Shown here: piece after piece, positions 43,780 to 55,825 of the stretch
How positions within the stretch are numbered: the first letter of the stretch is position 1
Layout of the letters: the number at the start of each line of letters is the position of its first letter
NCBI GenBank assembly: GCA_039621445.1
Contig: CP154954.1
Coordinates: 31,272,012-31,336,011, forward strand
Length of the DNA stretch: 64,000 nt
Direction of reading: 5' to 3'
From: Euglena gracilis
Taxonomy: Eukaryota; Euglenida; Euglenophyceae; Euglenales
Made by a program: the position numbers and the translations under genes
Notes under the pieces: generated by a model
What the model saw: the letters and a program-made list of their open reading frames with translations, nothing else
What the model was told of the DNA's origin: nothing
Databases searched by the model: none

Positions 43780-44600
43780 TAAGGTTGGACGATTAATCTT
43801 AATCGACGGCACCGAACGATTAATGCCGATTAATCGGGGGGGTGGCGAACAATTACCGAACGATTAATGCCCCCTTTGGGTTCCTAGCATTATGATGACC
43901 AACAAACACTTCATTGCCCTTGAAAAATAATGTTTTTCCTTAAAAATAATTTTTTTCCGGGATCCCTTTCTTTTTGGCACGTGCATTCTCACCAACATCT
44001 GACCTTTCTTCCTGGACATCAGCCGACAGGGCTAAGCTGAACACCGCTTCACCTCACACTGCCTTCCCTTACTGAAAAAAATGGGTCATGAGGATGATAT
44101 TTTGCCACAGTTGAAACGGGAGGTGGGGCAATGGGTGACCCAAAATGGCCCTCTGGCCATCACTGCTTCTGAAGCACCAAGGCTGAAAATTGCAATTGCA
44201 ACTTTGGCCAAAACCGGCACATGCAAAGCAACTCCCTCCCAAAATTGCACAGGCTGAGGAAGTGGCCGTGTTGAGCGCAGTTTTTCTCACCAGAGTCTCC
44301 TGCATAGCAACTTGCGCGCTAAGCTGGATGACTCTTCCATCTGTGCTCTGATGTCTGTGCGTATGAGTATATCCCGTTTGTTTCCTAACGGGTCTCCCCC
44401 AAAAGAAAGCAACGCGCAGTGACATTCCTGTGAGATAGAGCCTCCAAAATTATCACTCCCAAGTGTTTTCCTGCACTGCCTTTTCAATGGTTTCTTTGGG
44501 AAGACCGATTATTTCGATTAATCACCCCCTGGCCGAATGAACGATTAATCAAGGGGTGGCGAACGATTAATCAAAAAATCGATTAATCGAAACAACCTTA
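43780..44600 (+). mobile_element. 821-bp hAT deletion derivative
   Basis: The ends TAAGGTTGG-ACGATTAATC and GATTAATCGAAACAACCTTA are inverted. The flanks GCCGTTGA (43772-43779) and GCCGTTGG (44601-44608) match at 7 of 8 bases. Inside, about 44263-44375, the plus strand encodes RVERSFSHQSLLHSNLRAKL then DDSSICALMSVRM, a hAT dimerisation domain. Its ends resemble those of the 485-bp MITE (ATTAATCGAAACA), so it marks a coding relative of that family. Confidence 0.85.
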
Positions 44601-44939
44601 GCCGTTGGAAGGAAGACTGGGGAATGAAACCCGTTCCTGGGGAAGAAAGGACTGCCTCTTCGGCGTCGGCGACTTGCGAACTGCTGGTTCACGATTGCGC
44701 AGGACACTGCGCCCGTTACCCATGCCGGCCTTCACTAAGTTGGGCCGACCGCGGGCAGTTGCCCCCCCGGGTCCGTCGTGCACACGACGTGCACGTGCCC
44801 CATGTCTTTTTCCATACTGTCGAAAATCCGTCTTTTTGATTTTCGACAACGGTTTTAAACCGATTTAAAACGATGTTTTAAACGACTGATAAAAGACGAG
44901 GCCCACACTGCCCTTGACCCGAACCATCCCCGAAAATTT

Positions 44940-45076
44940 TTCTGCAAAAAATGGCCATTTCGCAAGGAAAAAGGTCAATTTTTGCTTTTTCAAAAAAACA
45001 TGTTTTTTTGCGTGTTTTTTTTTAAAAAATGCTTTTTTGTTTTTTTTAAAAAAACAAAAAAAAATGTCAACCCTGC
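44940..45076. repeat. Dispersed A/T-palindrome repeat
   Basis: AAATGGCCATTTCGCAAGGA, AAAAGGTCAATTTTTGCTTT, then homopolymer palindromes ending GTCAACCCTG. The same order is at 30946-31080. Confidence 0.85.
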
Positions 45077-45109
45077 ATAAGAGGTTCGGCACGTTTGACG
45101 AGGACCCTC

Positions 45110-45260
45110 GGCCACCAAGGGGGGGGGTACCCATTTTGCCGTGCCGAGGGGGTCGGACCCCCAGGGGGGGAGGGTCCAACGCGGCGGAGAGCCGAAATTT
45201 CCCAAAGGAAATTTTTTCATTGGTATGGTTCGGCCCTGCCGAGGGGGTCGGCCGACCACG
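45110..45260. repeat. GGGGTACCCATTTTGCCGTG G-tract repeat
   Basis: TACCCATTTTGCCGTGCCGA followed by GGGGGTCGGACCCCC. A second copy lies at 46678-46740. Confidence 0.75.
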
Positions 45261-45574
45261 GGGGGGTAGGATTGCTATTTTTCCGGAAAAATATAATTTT
45301 ATTTTTCCGATGGAAAAATTGTGGGAAAATTGCGGAAAAATTGGAAATATTGCCGATATTTTTCCATCATATGAAAATTGACCCGGAATGGGAAACAACC
45401 ATCAGCCATTCAAAGGCAAAGAAAAGTGAATCAAATGGCAGTCGCGGCAATGTGATGCCAGCAACGTAATAGGTAAGGGTTGCAATGCAACGTGATTCAC
45501 ACGGATATATACCTCACGCACCAGCTTTTCAAAAGCAATCCGAGGTCTACCATCGGATAAAAAATCCGGGGGGT

Positions 45575-45800
45575 GTTCCCCCCGCATCCCCCCCCCCGCG
45601 TCCCCCCCCCTCGCGTCCCCCCCCCGCGTCCCGGATTTTGGCCGGGCACGTTTTTTGGTTGACCAAAGGAAAATTACATGCAAATTTGGGTGACGCCAAA
45701 GAAAATGTGTGGGGACAGTTGGGCCACAGTTCCCCCCCCGCGCGTCCCCCCCGCGTCCCCCCCCCACGTCCCCCCCCCCCCCCGTCCCGAACCACCCCCC
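45575..45800. repeat. Dispersed GCGTCCCCC-bounded repeat, member 2
   Basis: Same core and bounding tracts as 32695-32925. It sits inside the hAT dimerisation-domain remnant, directly after ERVFSTA, and so looks like an insertion. Confidence 0.85.
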
Positions 45801-45802
45801 CC

Positions 45803-46553
45803 CCCCGCTGTACTGAATACTCTCTCAACCGATGCTTGAGAAGCCGGAATACAAGCCAGCGGTTTTCCTAGACTGGATATGTTATGAACGGCACCATTCT
45901 CATTTATTGGAAAATATTTTCTCAGAAATCCATACAAGCCTTAACTCAGGTGTTGGGGGTGTGGGTGGGGGGAGATGTGGGTGTGGGGGGGACGTGGGTG
46001 TGTGGTGGGGGGGGTGGGGGGCTGGGGGGTTGGGGGGGGGGGGGTGGGGGGGGGAGGGGGGGTCTGGGGGGGGGGGGGGGGGGGGGGGGAGGGTGGGGGG
46101 GGGGGGGGGGGGGGGTGGTGTGCGGGTGTAGGGGGGGGTGGGGTGGGGGGGCGTTGGAGGGAACATGGTGGGTTTTTCGATTTTATTTGAGAATTGTGCC
46201 TTGTGGAAAGGGTGACAGTCAAAATGACTATCTTTGAAGTGGCCTGGACTTGAGCCGAGCCGGGCCAGGCCGAAATTGGCTAACTACACCAAAAATGGCT
46301 TGCAAAATGCAGTTTCCAAAAAAAATGAGGATTTGGCAACCCTCCAAAAAAATGTCCAAAAAAACCACCAAAGCAGCATTTTGGGCCAGTTAAAGAGATA
46401 TGTGGCCGGACTGCATTGCTGTTGCCAATCGCAATACACACATCGTGCAACAATCGCATCCTTCATATCAACAATGCCACCTTCTTTGTTCAATGGCACA
46501 AAATGTGTCCAAATTCCAACCTTCCTTCCACGGCCCATGACAAAAAACACCAC
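45803..46553 (-). pseudogene. hAT transposase remnant (BED finger and dimerisation start)
   Basis: Minus strand, 46370-46553: GRKVGIWTHFVPLNKEGG, then ARCVYCDWQQQCSPATYLFN, which has the W..F...C.YC...L layout of a BED finger. Minus strand, 45803-45937: GKPLACIPASQASVERVFST, the (I/V)PATSAxxERVFS start of the hAT dimerisation domain. Most of the catalytic core is missing, and a long G-rich tract (45950-46140) fills the gap. Confidence 0.7.
45950..46145. repeat. G-rich tract
   Basis: Almost pure G/T with long G runs on the plus strand. It is a strong candidate for G-quadruplexes and for assembly error. Gly-rich and Pro-rich frames are by-products. Confidence 0.9.
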
Positions 46554-47289
46554 TGCAAAAAGAAAAAAATATTTTTTCTATTTTTCCTATTGGAAAAATA
46601 AAATATATTTTTCATGGAAAAATTGCGGAAATTTTTCCTGGAAATTTTTCCTGGAAATATTTCAGCAATCCTACGGGGGGGGTACCCATTTTGCCGTGCC
46701 GAGGGGGTCCGACCCCCGGGGGGGGGAGGTATGCCGAACCTCCATAGAGGTCTGGTCTGCTCCTTGCAGTCTTTTCCATCCACTCAGAAAAACGCAACCA
46801 GTCTCACACAGAAGTGCCCACGGGGGCTCAACAAAAATGTCCATGCGGGCCTAAATTTCTCGTCCATTAGGATCAATAATTGTGTCCAGGGGGGTTCTCC
46901 GGAACGTGTCCGCGAGGGACAACAAAGTCCAGGAGGGATCTTCATTTTGTCCAAAATTCCCTGCTAGGGGGTGTATGGGACGCGGGGGGGGAGGACGGGG
47001 GGAGACGCCCCTTAGAGACCGAATTTTTTTCCATCGCCGAACAAGGTGCCTGCAAGGTGCAAAAAAATGTTTGTAGACAAAGGGCCAGTTGTGGATAGTC
47101 CTGGTTTGGTTAGGAGTATGTACAAATACAGCAAGCGCGAGTAAGCGAGCGAACGCTTGAGCAAAGCTCAAGGTTGGGGGTTTGGGGAGTATAGGTTTAT
47201 GTGTGATGGTCTAGAGGACCAGTGTGAAAGGGAGAGGAGGGGAAAAAGAGAGGGGGGGGGTGTGAGGGCACCGGCGTCAGGGTGAATTA

Positions 47290-47794
47290 TCACGTAGATA
47301 AAAGCATCCGGTCTGTGGCTCTTTCGGCCAGGCGCAGTTGGCGGGCAACTGCCCGGGCGAGTATGATATATAGATTCTCTGTCAGTTCCTGGAGCCGGCG
47401 TTGTTTGACAATGCCGGCGAAAGCGTTTGTAGCCATGTGGAGGATTTCACGGAGGAGCTTGGCAGCGGCAGGGCCAGGACAGCCCCACGGGTTGAAAGTC
47501 ACACCGGAGTAAGTCCCACTGATGCCGCGAACATCTGTCCTCTGCCTGGTTCCTTTTATGCAGCTCAGCATCGGGCAAAGTGCGTGAGACACGGGTGAGA
47601 TTCAGAGGCCACTGGGAGGGGGGCCAGAGGGTGTTCGATGGAAACGTCTACGGCAAGGTGCCGTCCTTTGTTCCGGCCGAGCAGTGGGAGGTCGGCAAAC
47701 TCCTTGCGAACAGAATCGCCTGCTCGCTGGCAGAGATCGACGATGGCGTCCCGGAGGCAGTTATGTCTTTCGGTGACGCCGTTCTTGCGGCCTA
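47290..47794 (-). pseudogene. Second RLE-type LINE fragment, copy B
   Basis: Same as 387-915 but with an in-frame 24-base deletion near 47697 and a Ser-to-Tyr change in the C-terminal part. Confidence 0.6.
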
Positions 47795-48316
47795 ATGATT
47801 GTACCGGGTTTTCACCTTCCCCTTACATCCTCCATCACGGTGGGTAGCACAGCTTCACCCAAACCGTGCCCCGGGCCCAGGGAAACGTCTCTTTTGGCCC
47901 TCGCCACAAGAGGAACCCCCTTGTGACTCCCTGTGCCGCCACAGGTCGCGGGTAGCTTATACTGTGGGAGTAATGTACAAAAGAGTGTTGTCAGGGTGCG
48001 GAGGTTGGTTAGCGGAAGATGAGCAAAGGTCACCTTCAATAAATATTGGGCGGGGAGGGGGGCGTTTGTACCTCTTTTGCCACAGGATGGCGTGTTTGTG
48101 TCGGGTTTTTTGGCTTTTGTTGTGTTCTGCTTCTCTGCGCGTCTATGTGACCCATTGATTTGTCTTTGGCTCGGCGTGTGGCTCTGCTCAAGGGGTAACT
48201 AGGGGTTACTGAGTTGTGTCTTCTTTGCTCATTTTGTAATCTGACCTTGGGGTGCTAACATAGTAGGTGAGAGTTCAAGGTTGGTTATTTGGCTGAGAGT
48301 TTGTGCTCAAAGGCCT

Positions 48317-49906
48317 TCAGACAGAATATGGTGAGTGGGCGGAAGACAGGGTGATCTCATCTTTGGAAGAATACAAGCTCCAAACGAGCTGTCTACTGAT
48401 TTCTCTGATAAGTGTGAAGGACAGGCCTTGCCAAATGTTTGCTTCTGCGGCCCGCCGTTGCCACCCTTCCCGCTGCCCCAGAAGGGCCTTGAGGAGGGTG
48501 GCCATCAAGGAGCGCGCTTCTTGTCCCATGCCCCCGTAGCAATCCATGACGAATGGCATCAACCGCCAGCCCAGTCGTTGGCATGTTGCATCATATTTGG
48601 TATGCTTTTCAGCCTCCTGACGTGTTTGCCATTGTGAAAGGCTCTCTGCACTTCGGAGCGGATGACTTTGCGCAAGGGTGTGGCGGATTGTCACATCCAC
48701 TGCAACGGGTCCATCACTGTCCAAGCGAGGAATGAAGATGTCCCCAGGCCGGGAACGGTCATCAACTCGTTGTTCTTTACGGGCTGTAAATCCTGCCTTC
48801 TGTGTTGTGGTTGTCAGAAAGTCTTGGACAGCCCCGTGCCGCCGGGTGATGAAGTTTGATTTGCAGCAAACGAGGTGGTGTCCGAGAAAGTCTGATGGTC
48901 CAAAGCATTTGGGACAGAGGTTGGGATCGGATTCCATTGGTGTGAGAGTCATTCCGAGGGACCAACAAAGTGTGCAGCGGAATTCAGCCGTGGGTAACAG
49001 GGTGCGCAGTCCTTGAGATGGTGTCAAAGCGGCCCACGCCATAGCATGCGGTTGGCATTGGCTTGCAAAACGTACAGCAGCAGGTCCATTCAATGTGTCC
49101 CGAAGTGTTTTCTGGCGGGCAAGCATGCCCTGCTGGTTCCACCAACGTTGTGAATTGTGTGGAGACTGTGCCTGAGGAATCAGGTTTTTGTCACTGGCCC
49201 ATTGTGGCAGTGGAGCCATTTGACCAAGTTCATTGAGGGCTGTCTGTAAACAATCGTCAGTGTCCTTGGGAAGGATGTCCATGGCAGCAGGCAGGCCCAA
49301 GACAGAGGGAGCTCTTCGACAAAAGTCCACCACTTGAGACAATCTGGCAGGCACACGTTGAAATAGTGGATCCGAGATCCCCAGTCCACGGCATCTGATG
49401 GCCAGGGAAACTTGCAGCCATTCTTCTGGGGTGCAAGGGGAGCCGACCATGCCACTGAATGTTTCCCGAATAATTCCCGACAATGTCTTGCATGCCGCTG
49501 TTGCAGAGGAGATTTTACAGGCGCGCAAGAGGTCATTCACTTTGCAAGCGGGTAAGCAAAACCGAAGCAAGGTGAATTGCACATGCGATTGAGGTAGGTG
49601 CTGAAGTACTGTGCAAGAACGTCGGATGTCTTCAATGCGCTTATTCCAAACTTCTTCACAGAAGGGGTCATCTTGGGGGTGGTGGACAGGGACCCCTAAA
49701 ACTTTCAGACCAAAACCAGCAACAAAGGCGGTCAGTGGTATTTGATGTAAGGGGCTATCCTGTGGCGTGCCAGGGGGAATGCAAGGGGCACCTTCTGTTG
49801 ATGTGAACGCTGGTCCCCACAATCGACATTTTGCAGGGTTCACGGCCAACCCAAGCGTGGCTGCCTCGCGAATTAGAAATGCAAGGGCATTGTGCAATTG
49901 TGCTGG
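48317..49906 (-). pseudogene. LINE CCHC-RLE C-terminal part, copy B
   Basis: 526 codons from the first Met at 49897. Visible changes from copy A are TLC for TLR near residue 309 and EAN for EAD near the end. The zinc knuckle and the RPGDI/AVDVTI endonuclease residues are conserved. Confidence 0.88.
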
Positions 49907-50593
49907 CTATCCCAGCAGATGGGCATCGTCCAAGTACCACCCCTGCCATTCAACCAAACGTGAGAGGCCCTCACAAAGGTCTTGCACACCCCAGGCGAAA
50001 GCTGCAGGTCCGCATGGGTCGCCTTGTTGAGCTCCCCTCTGGGAAGGCAGACAATGGTTTCCACAATACAGCTTGCTGTGTTGGGCGTAGCACGAATCCA
50101 GCCAAGGGCACACTTCTGGGCATCGTCTACGGATGGATTGCAGGATTTTTTCCCGTGACAAGGAGTTGAAGGCATTCCTGAAATCCACTTGAAGCAGCCC
50201 CCAGCGATTGTCTCTGCCCGAATGCAGAGTGTCCACCATCTGTTGGATTCCCATTGCGATCAATGGACATGCATTCGGCACACCAACGCCACATTGAGGA
50301 GGACTCAGTTCTTTCAAAGCGTTCACCACTGTGGGATGACGCACGAGGCATTTGCCAACCAATCGGCGGAGTGTTTCACCTGCTGCGATCGGGCGAGTGT
50401 CTTCATCACACACCGTGTGCTCCACAAGGTTTCCAAAAGCATCCTCTTCCATTGCTGTTTGTTTGTTCTGTTTTCGCAGAGGTGTCAACCTGGCAGAGGA
50501 AAGAATTGGGGCCATGCCGGGGTGAACACCGTGTGTAATTGCCCGACAGATGAAGGTATCAAGCACTTCGAGGAGGTCATCTCCACAAGCCCC
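49907..50593 (-). pseudogene. LINE reverse transcriptase core, copy B
   Basis: Same motifs as 3028-3714: VDFRNAFNSLSREK, QQGDPCGP and WYLDDAHLLG, followed by TAG at 49907-49909. Confidence 0.9.
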
Positions 50594-51026
50594 CATAGCT
50601 GGCGTTTTTTTTTGTTTTTTTTTAAAAAAAACGTTTTTTTTGTTTTTTATTAAAAAAAACGGGCAAAAAAAAACGGCCAAAAAAACAAAGGGGAAAATGA
50701 TGGTCCAAATTTTGCCTTTGATTGCAAGGGTGAACCAATCTTAGCTCAAATGACTTGAAAACCAATACTTTTGGTTGTCTTCAACAAGATGGTCAAAATA
50801 GGGCATTTTTCTGCAATTTTGGGATGTTTCAACTTGAAACATCCCAAATTTGGTGTCTTTCTCTGACCGAGGATGGGCAAAAAAAGCTAAAATTGAAGAC
50901 AAAAACTTTTTTGCCCTGGACCCTCAATGGCGTTTTTTTGTTTTTTTTAAAATTTTAAAAAAACATGTTTTTTTTTAAAAAAAACGTGTTTTTTTTGACT
51001 TCGTTTTAAACGAAGTGCCAGCTATG
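50594..51026. mobile_element. MITE inside the LINE ORF, copy B
   Basis: 433 bp, with the same CATAGCTGGC ends and the same CAAGCCCC duplication (50586-50593 and 51027-51034) as 3715-4145. It differs by homopolymer lengths. Confidence 0.88.
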
Positions 51027-51361
51027 CAAGCCCCTGGGTAGTCTCCAACCATGGCCTTGAGGTGGTCAGGTCTCAGGCCGGAAGGTCCCGGTGCGGATTC
51101 CTTTAGGAACCCGAATATAGCTTTGCGCAAATTTTGCAATCGCTCTTTTGTGCTTTCCGGAGGAAAGGTAATCGTTTGGGAAGGGTCGGCCACTGGGATG
51201 CGCAGTGGAGGCTCTGGTGGGTGAAGGTCACGCAGCCTTTGAATCACTTTTGGGTCATTGCTGTTCTGAACCCCCTCAGAGGTGAGCTCTCGGCATGCTT
51301 TTGAAATAGCCCCGTGGCCAACAAGGCTTTCAATGCGGGAGAGGAACCGTTCTTCAGTTGC
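51027..51361 (-). pseudogene. LINE reverse transcriptase N-terminal part, copy B
   Basis: Same as 4146-4480 with one visible substitution (FGFLKES for FGFPKES). It contains GPSGLRPDHLK. Confidence 0.8.
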
Positions 51362-52183
51362 CTAGGCTGCCAGTGCTGTTTTTTTGCCTTGTCTGTCTGC
51401 CTTGTGGCTTTTGTGGGAGACTGGAGTCCAACCAAGAATCAAATACAGGACGGGTGAGATACAAGCGAGCTCGTTCTGCAATTTTCTCCCCACCATCGCC
51501 CAGTTCGATCGCCCGCCACGTTGCAAAGGACAAAGCACCGCTTTGGGGAAGGCCCACAAGGCGTGCAGGGTTTCCCAGCCAGGTTCCCTATTGAAATGCC
51601 TCAACAATTGCAGGTAGGTTTGATTGACATTGAGGAGGGCTCCACGCGGCAGGTATACAAGGGTGCCTGTCATCAAAAGAAATTTCCTCAAAAGTGGGAT
51701 GAAGGGATGGTGGGCATGGAGCAGAGAATGGCGTACCCCAGCAATGTGATTTTGGCCAATGGGGGTTGGTGGGGGTCTAGCTGGGGCTGGTGACGATGCT
51801 GCTGCGGTTGTTGCCACTAAGGATGAAGAGCTACCCAATGGGGGGTTGGAGAAGTTCAGGAAAGGCGTCGCCTGATTAGCTTGCATCCACATGGCCCCAA
51901 CGTCTGACAGGGGGAAGGGTCCTGGTCCTTGTGTGCCAATTGGGTTCTCCATGATGACCGTGGAGCATATTGAGGGGAGGCCTTGTTGGCCAAAGAACAA
52001 TGCACCCAGCAGATTTGGGAACCAAGATCCCCTTTCCAATGGTGGCACTGCGGGTGGTGGTGTGGTCGGGGGGATGGAAATTTGTGATGCTGGCGCCATG
52101 TCAACGTCCTCACCCGACACCGACGGGGGCTCTGCGGGTGGTGGTGCTGTAGGAGGGATGGAGATTTGTGATGCTGGCGCCAT
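51362..52183 (-). pseudogene. LINE N-terminal part, copy B
   Basis: 273 codons. Compared with copy A it carries an extra Pro-rich start built of a duplicated MAPASQISIPP(T) unit. From LLGALFFGQQGLPSICSTVI on it is the same as copy A, ending GKKTALAA before TAG. Confidence 0.6.
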
Positions 52184-53012
52184 GTCAATATCCTCACCCG
52201 AAACAAATGGTGGGTCTGTAGGAGGTCCGGGGTTACTTTCAATGTCCCCACAGGACAGTAAAGACCGACCTCGTCCTGCTCCCCCCGATGCTGCCAGGGT
52301 AGGCTGTGGAGGCTAGGCGCGCCGCTCGGGGGGGTCCGGGGCTTTGCGCGGGTGTGGCCGTGCGCGGGGGACCCTGGGGGTTGTCCCCCCGTCCATGTGC
52401 CTAGCATAGCCAAGAAAAAAAAAAATTGGTGAAAAATCGCGACTTTTTTGAGGCCCAAAAATGACCATGACCATTTCGGACACAAAATGGCAAATTTGGG
52501 GGCCGCGCGCTCTGCAGGCCAAAGCACTTTTTGGTCAAAAATGGCCCATGGCCAAAATGACCATTTTTGGACCCAAAAATCCCCGATAGGGGGGTGCGGG
52601 GGGGGCTGGCTGCGGGGGCCTTTGCACCCCCTCCCCCCCTCCCGGTGGCGCGGCCGGTCCGGGGCCGCTCGCCCCCCCCTCCGCCCCCCCCCCCCCCCCG
52701 CTGTGCCTAGCCTCCTGTGTGCTGTCTTTTGCAGGAGTGCAAGGCACAAGCATTTTTCTTTGTTTGGCCGACGTTGGGTGGTCTTTTCCGATCACCGGAG
52801 AGGGAACCTGGGGGTTGTCAAGTTCATTTTGCTGAAGTGGGAAGGTTGCAGGCCAGCAGAATGTGGCAGAACTGGCTGGCTGGGGGGCCATTGTTGCAGA
52901 CCAAAAGGTGTATGTGCTGTCTGGCTGGGGGGCCACTGTTGCAGGCGAAAATGTGGAGGAACATGGTCGCCAGTTTGTCGGGGGCTTTTCTGGCTGAGAG
53001 CAAAAATGGTGT
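52184..53012. other. Low-complexity flank of the LINE, copy B
   Basis: From about 52220 to 52690 this differs entirely from the copy A counterpart (about 5350-5690), although both end in a C-run before the common TGTGC(C)TAG. No gene was recognised. Confidence 0.5.
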
Positions 53013-53605
53013 CAGGGGGGCCTTTGCAGGCCCATGGCCTTTGCAGGCCACTGGGACAAAATGGTGCAACAGGACAAAAAGGTGTCACAGGGGGGCCTTT
53101 GCAGGCCCAGGGCCTTTGCAGGCCACTGGAGCAAAATGGTGTTGGAGGGGGGCCTTTGCAGGCCCAGGGCCTTTGCAGGCCACTGGGGCAAAATGGTGCA
53201 ACAGACCGAAATGATGTTACAGGGGGGCCTTTGCAGGCCCAGTGACTTTGCAGGACATTGGGGTAAAACAGTGTCACTGAGGGGTTGGGGGCAAAATGCT
53301 TTTCAATGTCAAGTCAAAACTGCTGCAAAAAGTGTCACTGAGGGGTTGGGGTGGCAAAATGTTTTTCAATGTCCAGCCAAAACTGCTGCAAAATGTGTCA
53401 CAGCTTTTGGTGTAACATGTGCTGTGAAAACTGGGGTTTGCCACTTCAATTGATCACAGGTTTGGGATGCAATGCAGAACACAGAAAAGAAGACACTGGA
53501 GCTGAAAGTGGCACCTAATGGTTGGCAGATGGGGGGGCCTTTGCAGGCCCAATGGGGGGGGCCTTTGCAGGCCCAATGGGGGGGGGCCTTTGCAGGCCCA
53601 ATAGG
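53013..53605. repeat. GGCCTTTGCAGGCC arrays, copy B
   Basis: Counterpart of 5995-6590, with the 62-bp duplication between two sets of units. Confidence 0.85.
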
Positions 53606-54305
53606 AACCAGCAGGGCTGAAAAGCCCAGTAAGTCGAACTTCTGGGGCTGCAGATAAGGGCTGAGAAACCCACTTCAACTGGAGAACTTGTCCTCGAACT
53701 GCACTGCACCTTGGTCTCGGCTATGAACTTGAACTTGAACTTGAACCCTTTTTCTTTGAACTTGATACCAGTACTTGTTACTTGAATTGTTCTTGTAACT
53801 TGAACTGCCAGGGACTTCACCTTGACCAGCACTTTTAACTTGAACCCCTCCAGGGGCTTTCACTTCTCGACCATGTGATATGTCGAAAAAAAATAGACAC
53901 TCAGAAAGTTTTTGCGCATTAGGACTTCCCTGCCTATTGTCGGACCAGAATTCGCCCTCAGGTGACACCTCTGAACTGTGTGTGGGATCGACCGGAGACA
54001 CACAAAAAAAGTTTGAAATCCCACCCCCACCTCTTGTCTCAAGGATGCAAAAATCATCGCAGATTTTCCGAGAAAGGAGAAAATCTTTGTTTCTTCACAC
54101 CAAGTGTCAATATGCCAATGGTCTCAATCAAAGATTTTCACCTGAACTTTGCGTCCAAGTGGATGCACATGGGTTGTGCCGCAAATGCTCCAACGCTCTG
54201 AACTGGCATGGCCACAATCCATTCACCCTGTCTGCAGGCAACCAATGTCATCCCCTCAGTTTGATGATTTTTTGCCCCTTCCAAATTCCATTTACACTGA
54301 GCTTA

Positions 54306-54939
54306 CTTGGTACCCTAACCGTTGCACGCCAGACCGAGGAGACGTCGCGATCGTCGGACGGCCAGAATCTGAGTCGAAAATTTGTCGCCATTTTCAGGAT
54401 TTTTGATTGTGTATTAAGAGGCTTAATAAACCTTACAAGAAAGTTTTCCTCTAGAATCAACGGACCTGAGGGCCTTGGGGGGGCACCAGAGTGGTGAAAA
54501 TTATGATTCCCCACTGACCGAAAAACAAGACCCCAGGCGGACGATGGTGAGTTGGGTGGTGATCGCCCGTGTCTGAGAGAAGAGGCTTTGCTTTCATCGA
54601 GGGGTATTTATACATGGACGATTGACACAGAGCCAGAAATACCCTCGCGATAGCCGGAATTTTGGTGAAGTGCAAAGTGGTATGTGTGTGGACATTGCAG
54701 TGTAATGGTCGAGATTGGTCATGGGAGTGTCCTTGGCCAGAGGGGTGGGACGCCGGTTCTGGTCATGAGCCCGGCGTCTCTAAAACGCCGGACTTAACCT
54801 TAAACAAAGATGTCTCGGACGCCGGTTCTGTCCAAAGCCCGGCGTTCCAAACGCCGGTTCCGTCCTTCGGACGGAACCGGCGTTTGGAACGCCGGACTTT
54901 GGACAGAACCGGCGTCCGAGACCTCTTTTTTGTAGTAAA
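54306..54939. other. Copy-B-specific segment with a strong hairpin
   Basis: Unrelated to 7291-7934 although the flanks are the same. It contains a palindrome at 54812-54922 with arms GTCTCGGACGCCGGTTCTGT... and a TTCG loop, plus an outer GGACGCCGGTTCTG / CCGGCGT word at 54748-54792. No gene was recognised. Confidence 0.7.
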
Positions 54940-55083
54940 GGCATCTGTGTTCAGGCACGTTTTCCATTAGGGCATCTGTGGCAACCCCGAGCAAGAAGCA
55001 AAAATCGCTGTCATGAAAAAACGGCGTGCGGTTGAGAGGCCGGGTGGTCCTCAACGGGTGAGGCGGGGCGGGGGCACTCTAAC

Positions 55084-55568
55084 TAGGGTTGTGCCAATTA
55101 ATCGTTTTGGGCTGGCGAACGATTAATCGCGATTAATCGGGGGGTCTCGGACGATTAACGATTAATTGGTCCCTTCCGATTTTTGATAATGAAATCTGCC
55201 TGAGAAATTATATCATCGAACATAGACCATTTCTTTGTGTGCCCGCTGACGAATTTTTGTTTCATTCTCCGTTGACATGGCAGAACGAAGCTTGTTAGGA
55301 ACTGTTGTTTCTTAATCAGAATCGCGCGATGTTTCACGGGCAGGTTCGCTGACTCGTTGGGCCACTTTTAACAACCGTTTTCATGGCGTACCAGCAAGTA
55401 GTGTGCTATCTGAATGACTACCCACAAATTTCTGTTGATTTCAACAAATATTGTGTTTGCATCCACATTACATCCACAATGAACGATTAAGCGCCATGGG
55501 GCCGAACGATTCGATTAATCGGCGATGACGAACGATTAATCGATTAATCGATTAATCGAAACAGCCCT
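55084..55568. mobile_element. hAT-like MITE, copy 2
   Basis: Same as 8080-8564, with the same ACTCTAAC duplication at 55076-55083 and 55569-55576. It is the duplicate of one insertion and not an independent event. Confidence 0.92.
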
Positions 55569-55630
55569 ACTCTAACAACACGACAGAAGGCTAGGTTGCC
55601 TTGGAGCACAACGACAGGGAGTGGCGGACT

Positions 55631-55825
55631 TCACGGCACACGACACGCTTTACACAAAAAAGAGCCATACTTTGGTGGCTCTTTTGCCAAATCTTGGCAA
55701 TGAAAATGATATGCCAATCCGCAGGCGTCACAGACAACTTTGTTCGGCTCCACACAATTTGGATTTTTGGGAATGGCAACACCACAAAATCTCGACCATG
55801 TGATATGTCGAAAAAAAATAGACAC
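55631..55825 (-). CDS. Small PHD-like zinc-finger ORF, copy B
   Basis: Counterpart of 8627-8821. The core is CVEPNKVVCDACGLAYHFHC then FLCKAC. Differences are Pro for Leu and, near the end, Arg for Cys (CRVP for CCVP); the CxxC pairs named are kept. It is open but short, with no promoter or partner exon recognised. Confidence 0.45.
   Translation of the reverse strand: MSIFFRHITWSRFCGVAIPKNPNCVEPNKVVCDACGLAYHFHCQDLAKEPPKYGSFLCKACRVP

Larger units (their letters stand above)
48317..52183 (-). mobile_element. RLE-type non-LTR retrotransposon, copy B
   Basis: Identical in layout to 1438-5161. Here MITE plus duplication is 441 bases (divisible by three), and both halves already share one frame. 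The N-terminal frame is longer than in copy A, opening at 52183 with two repeats of MAPASQISIPPT separated by SVSGEDVD. In-frame TAG codons are at 51362-51364 and 49907-49909, and the terminal TGA at 48317-48319. Confidence 0.85.

Noticed and set aside
45900-46237. Gly-rich or Pro-rich protein
   Set aside because: Produced by the G-run tract; no motif.
46284-46553. Ribosomal protein L21e-like reading of GGIVDMKDAI
   Set aside because: Only the IVDxK word fits; the W..F and CxxC spacing fits a BED finger of a hAT transposase better.
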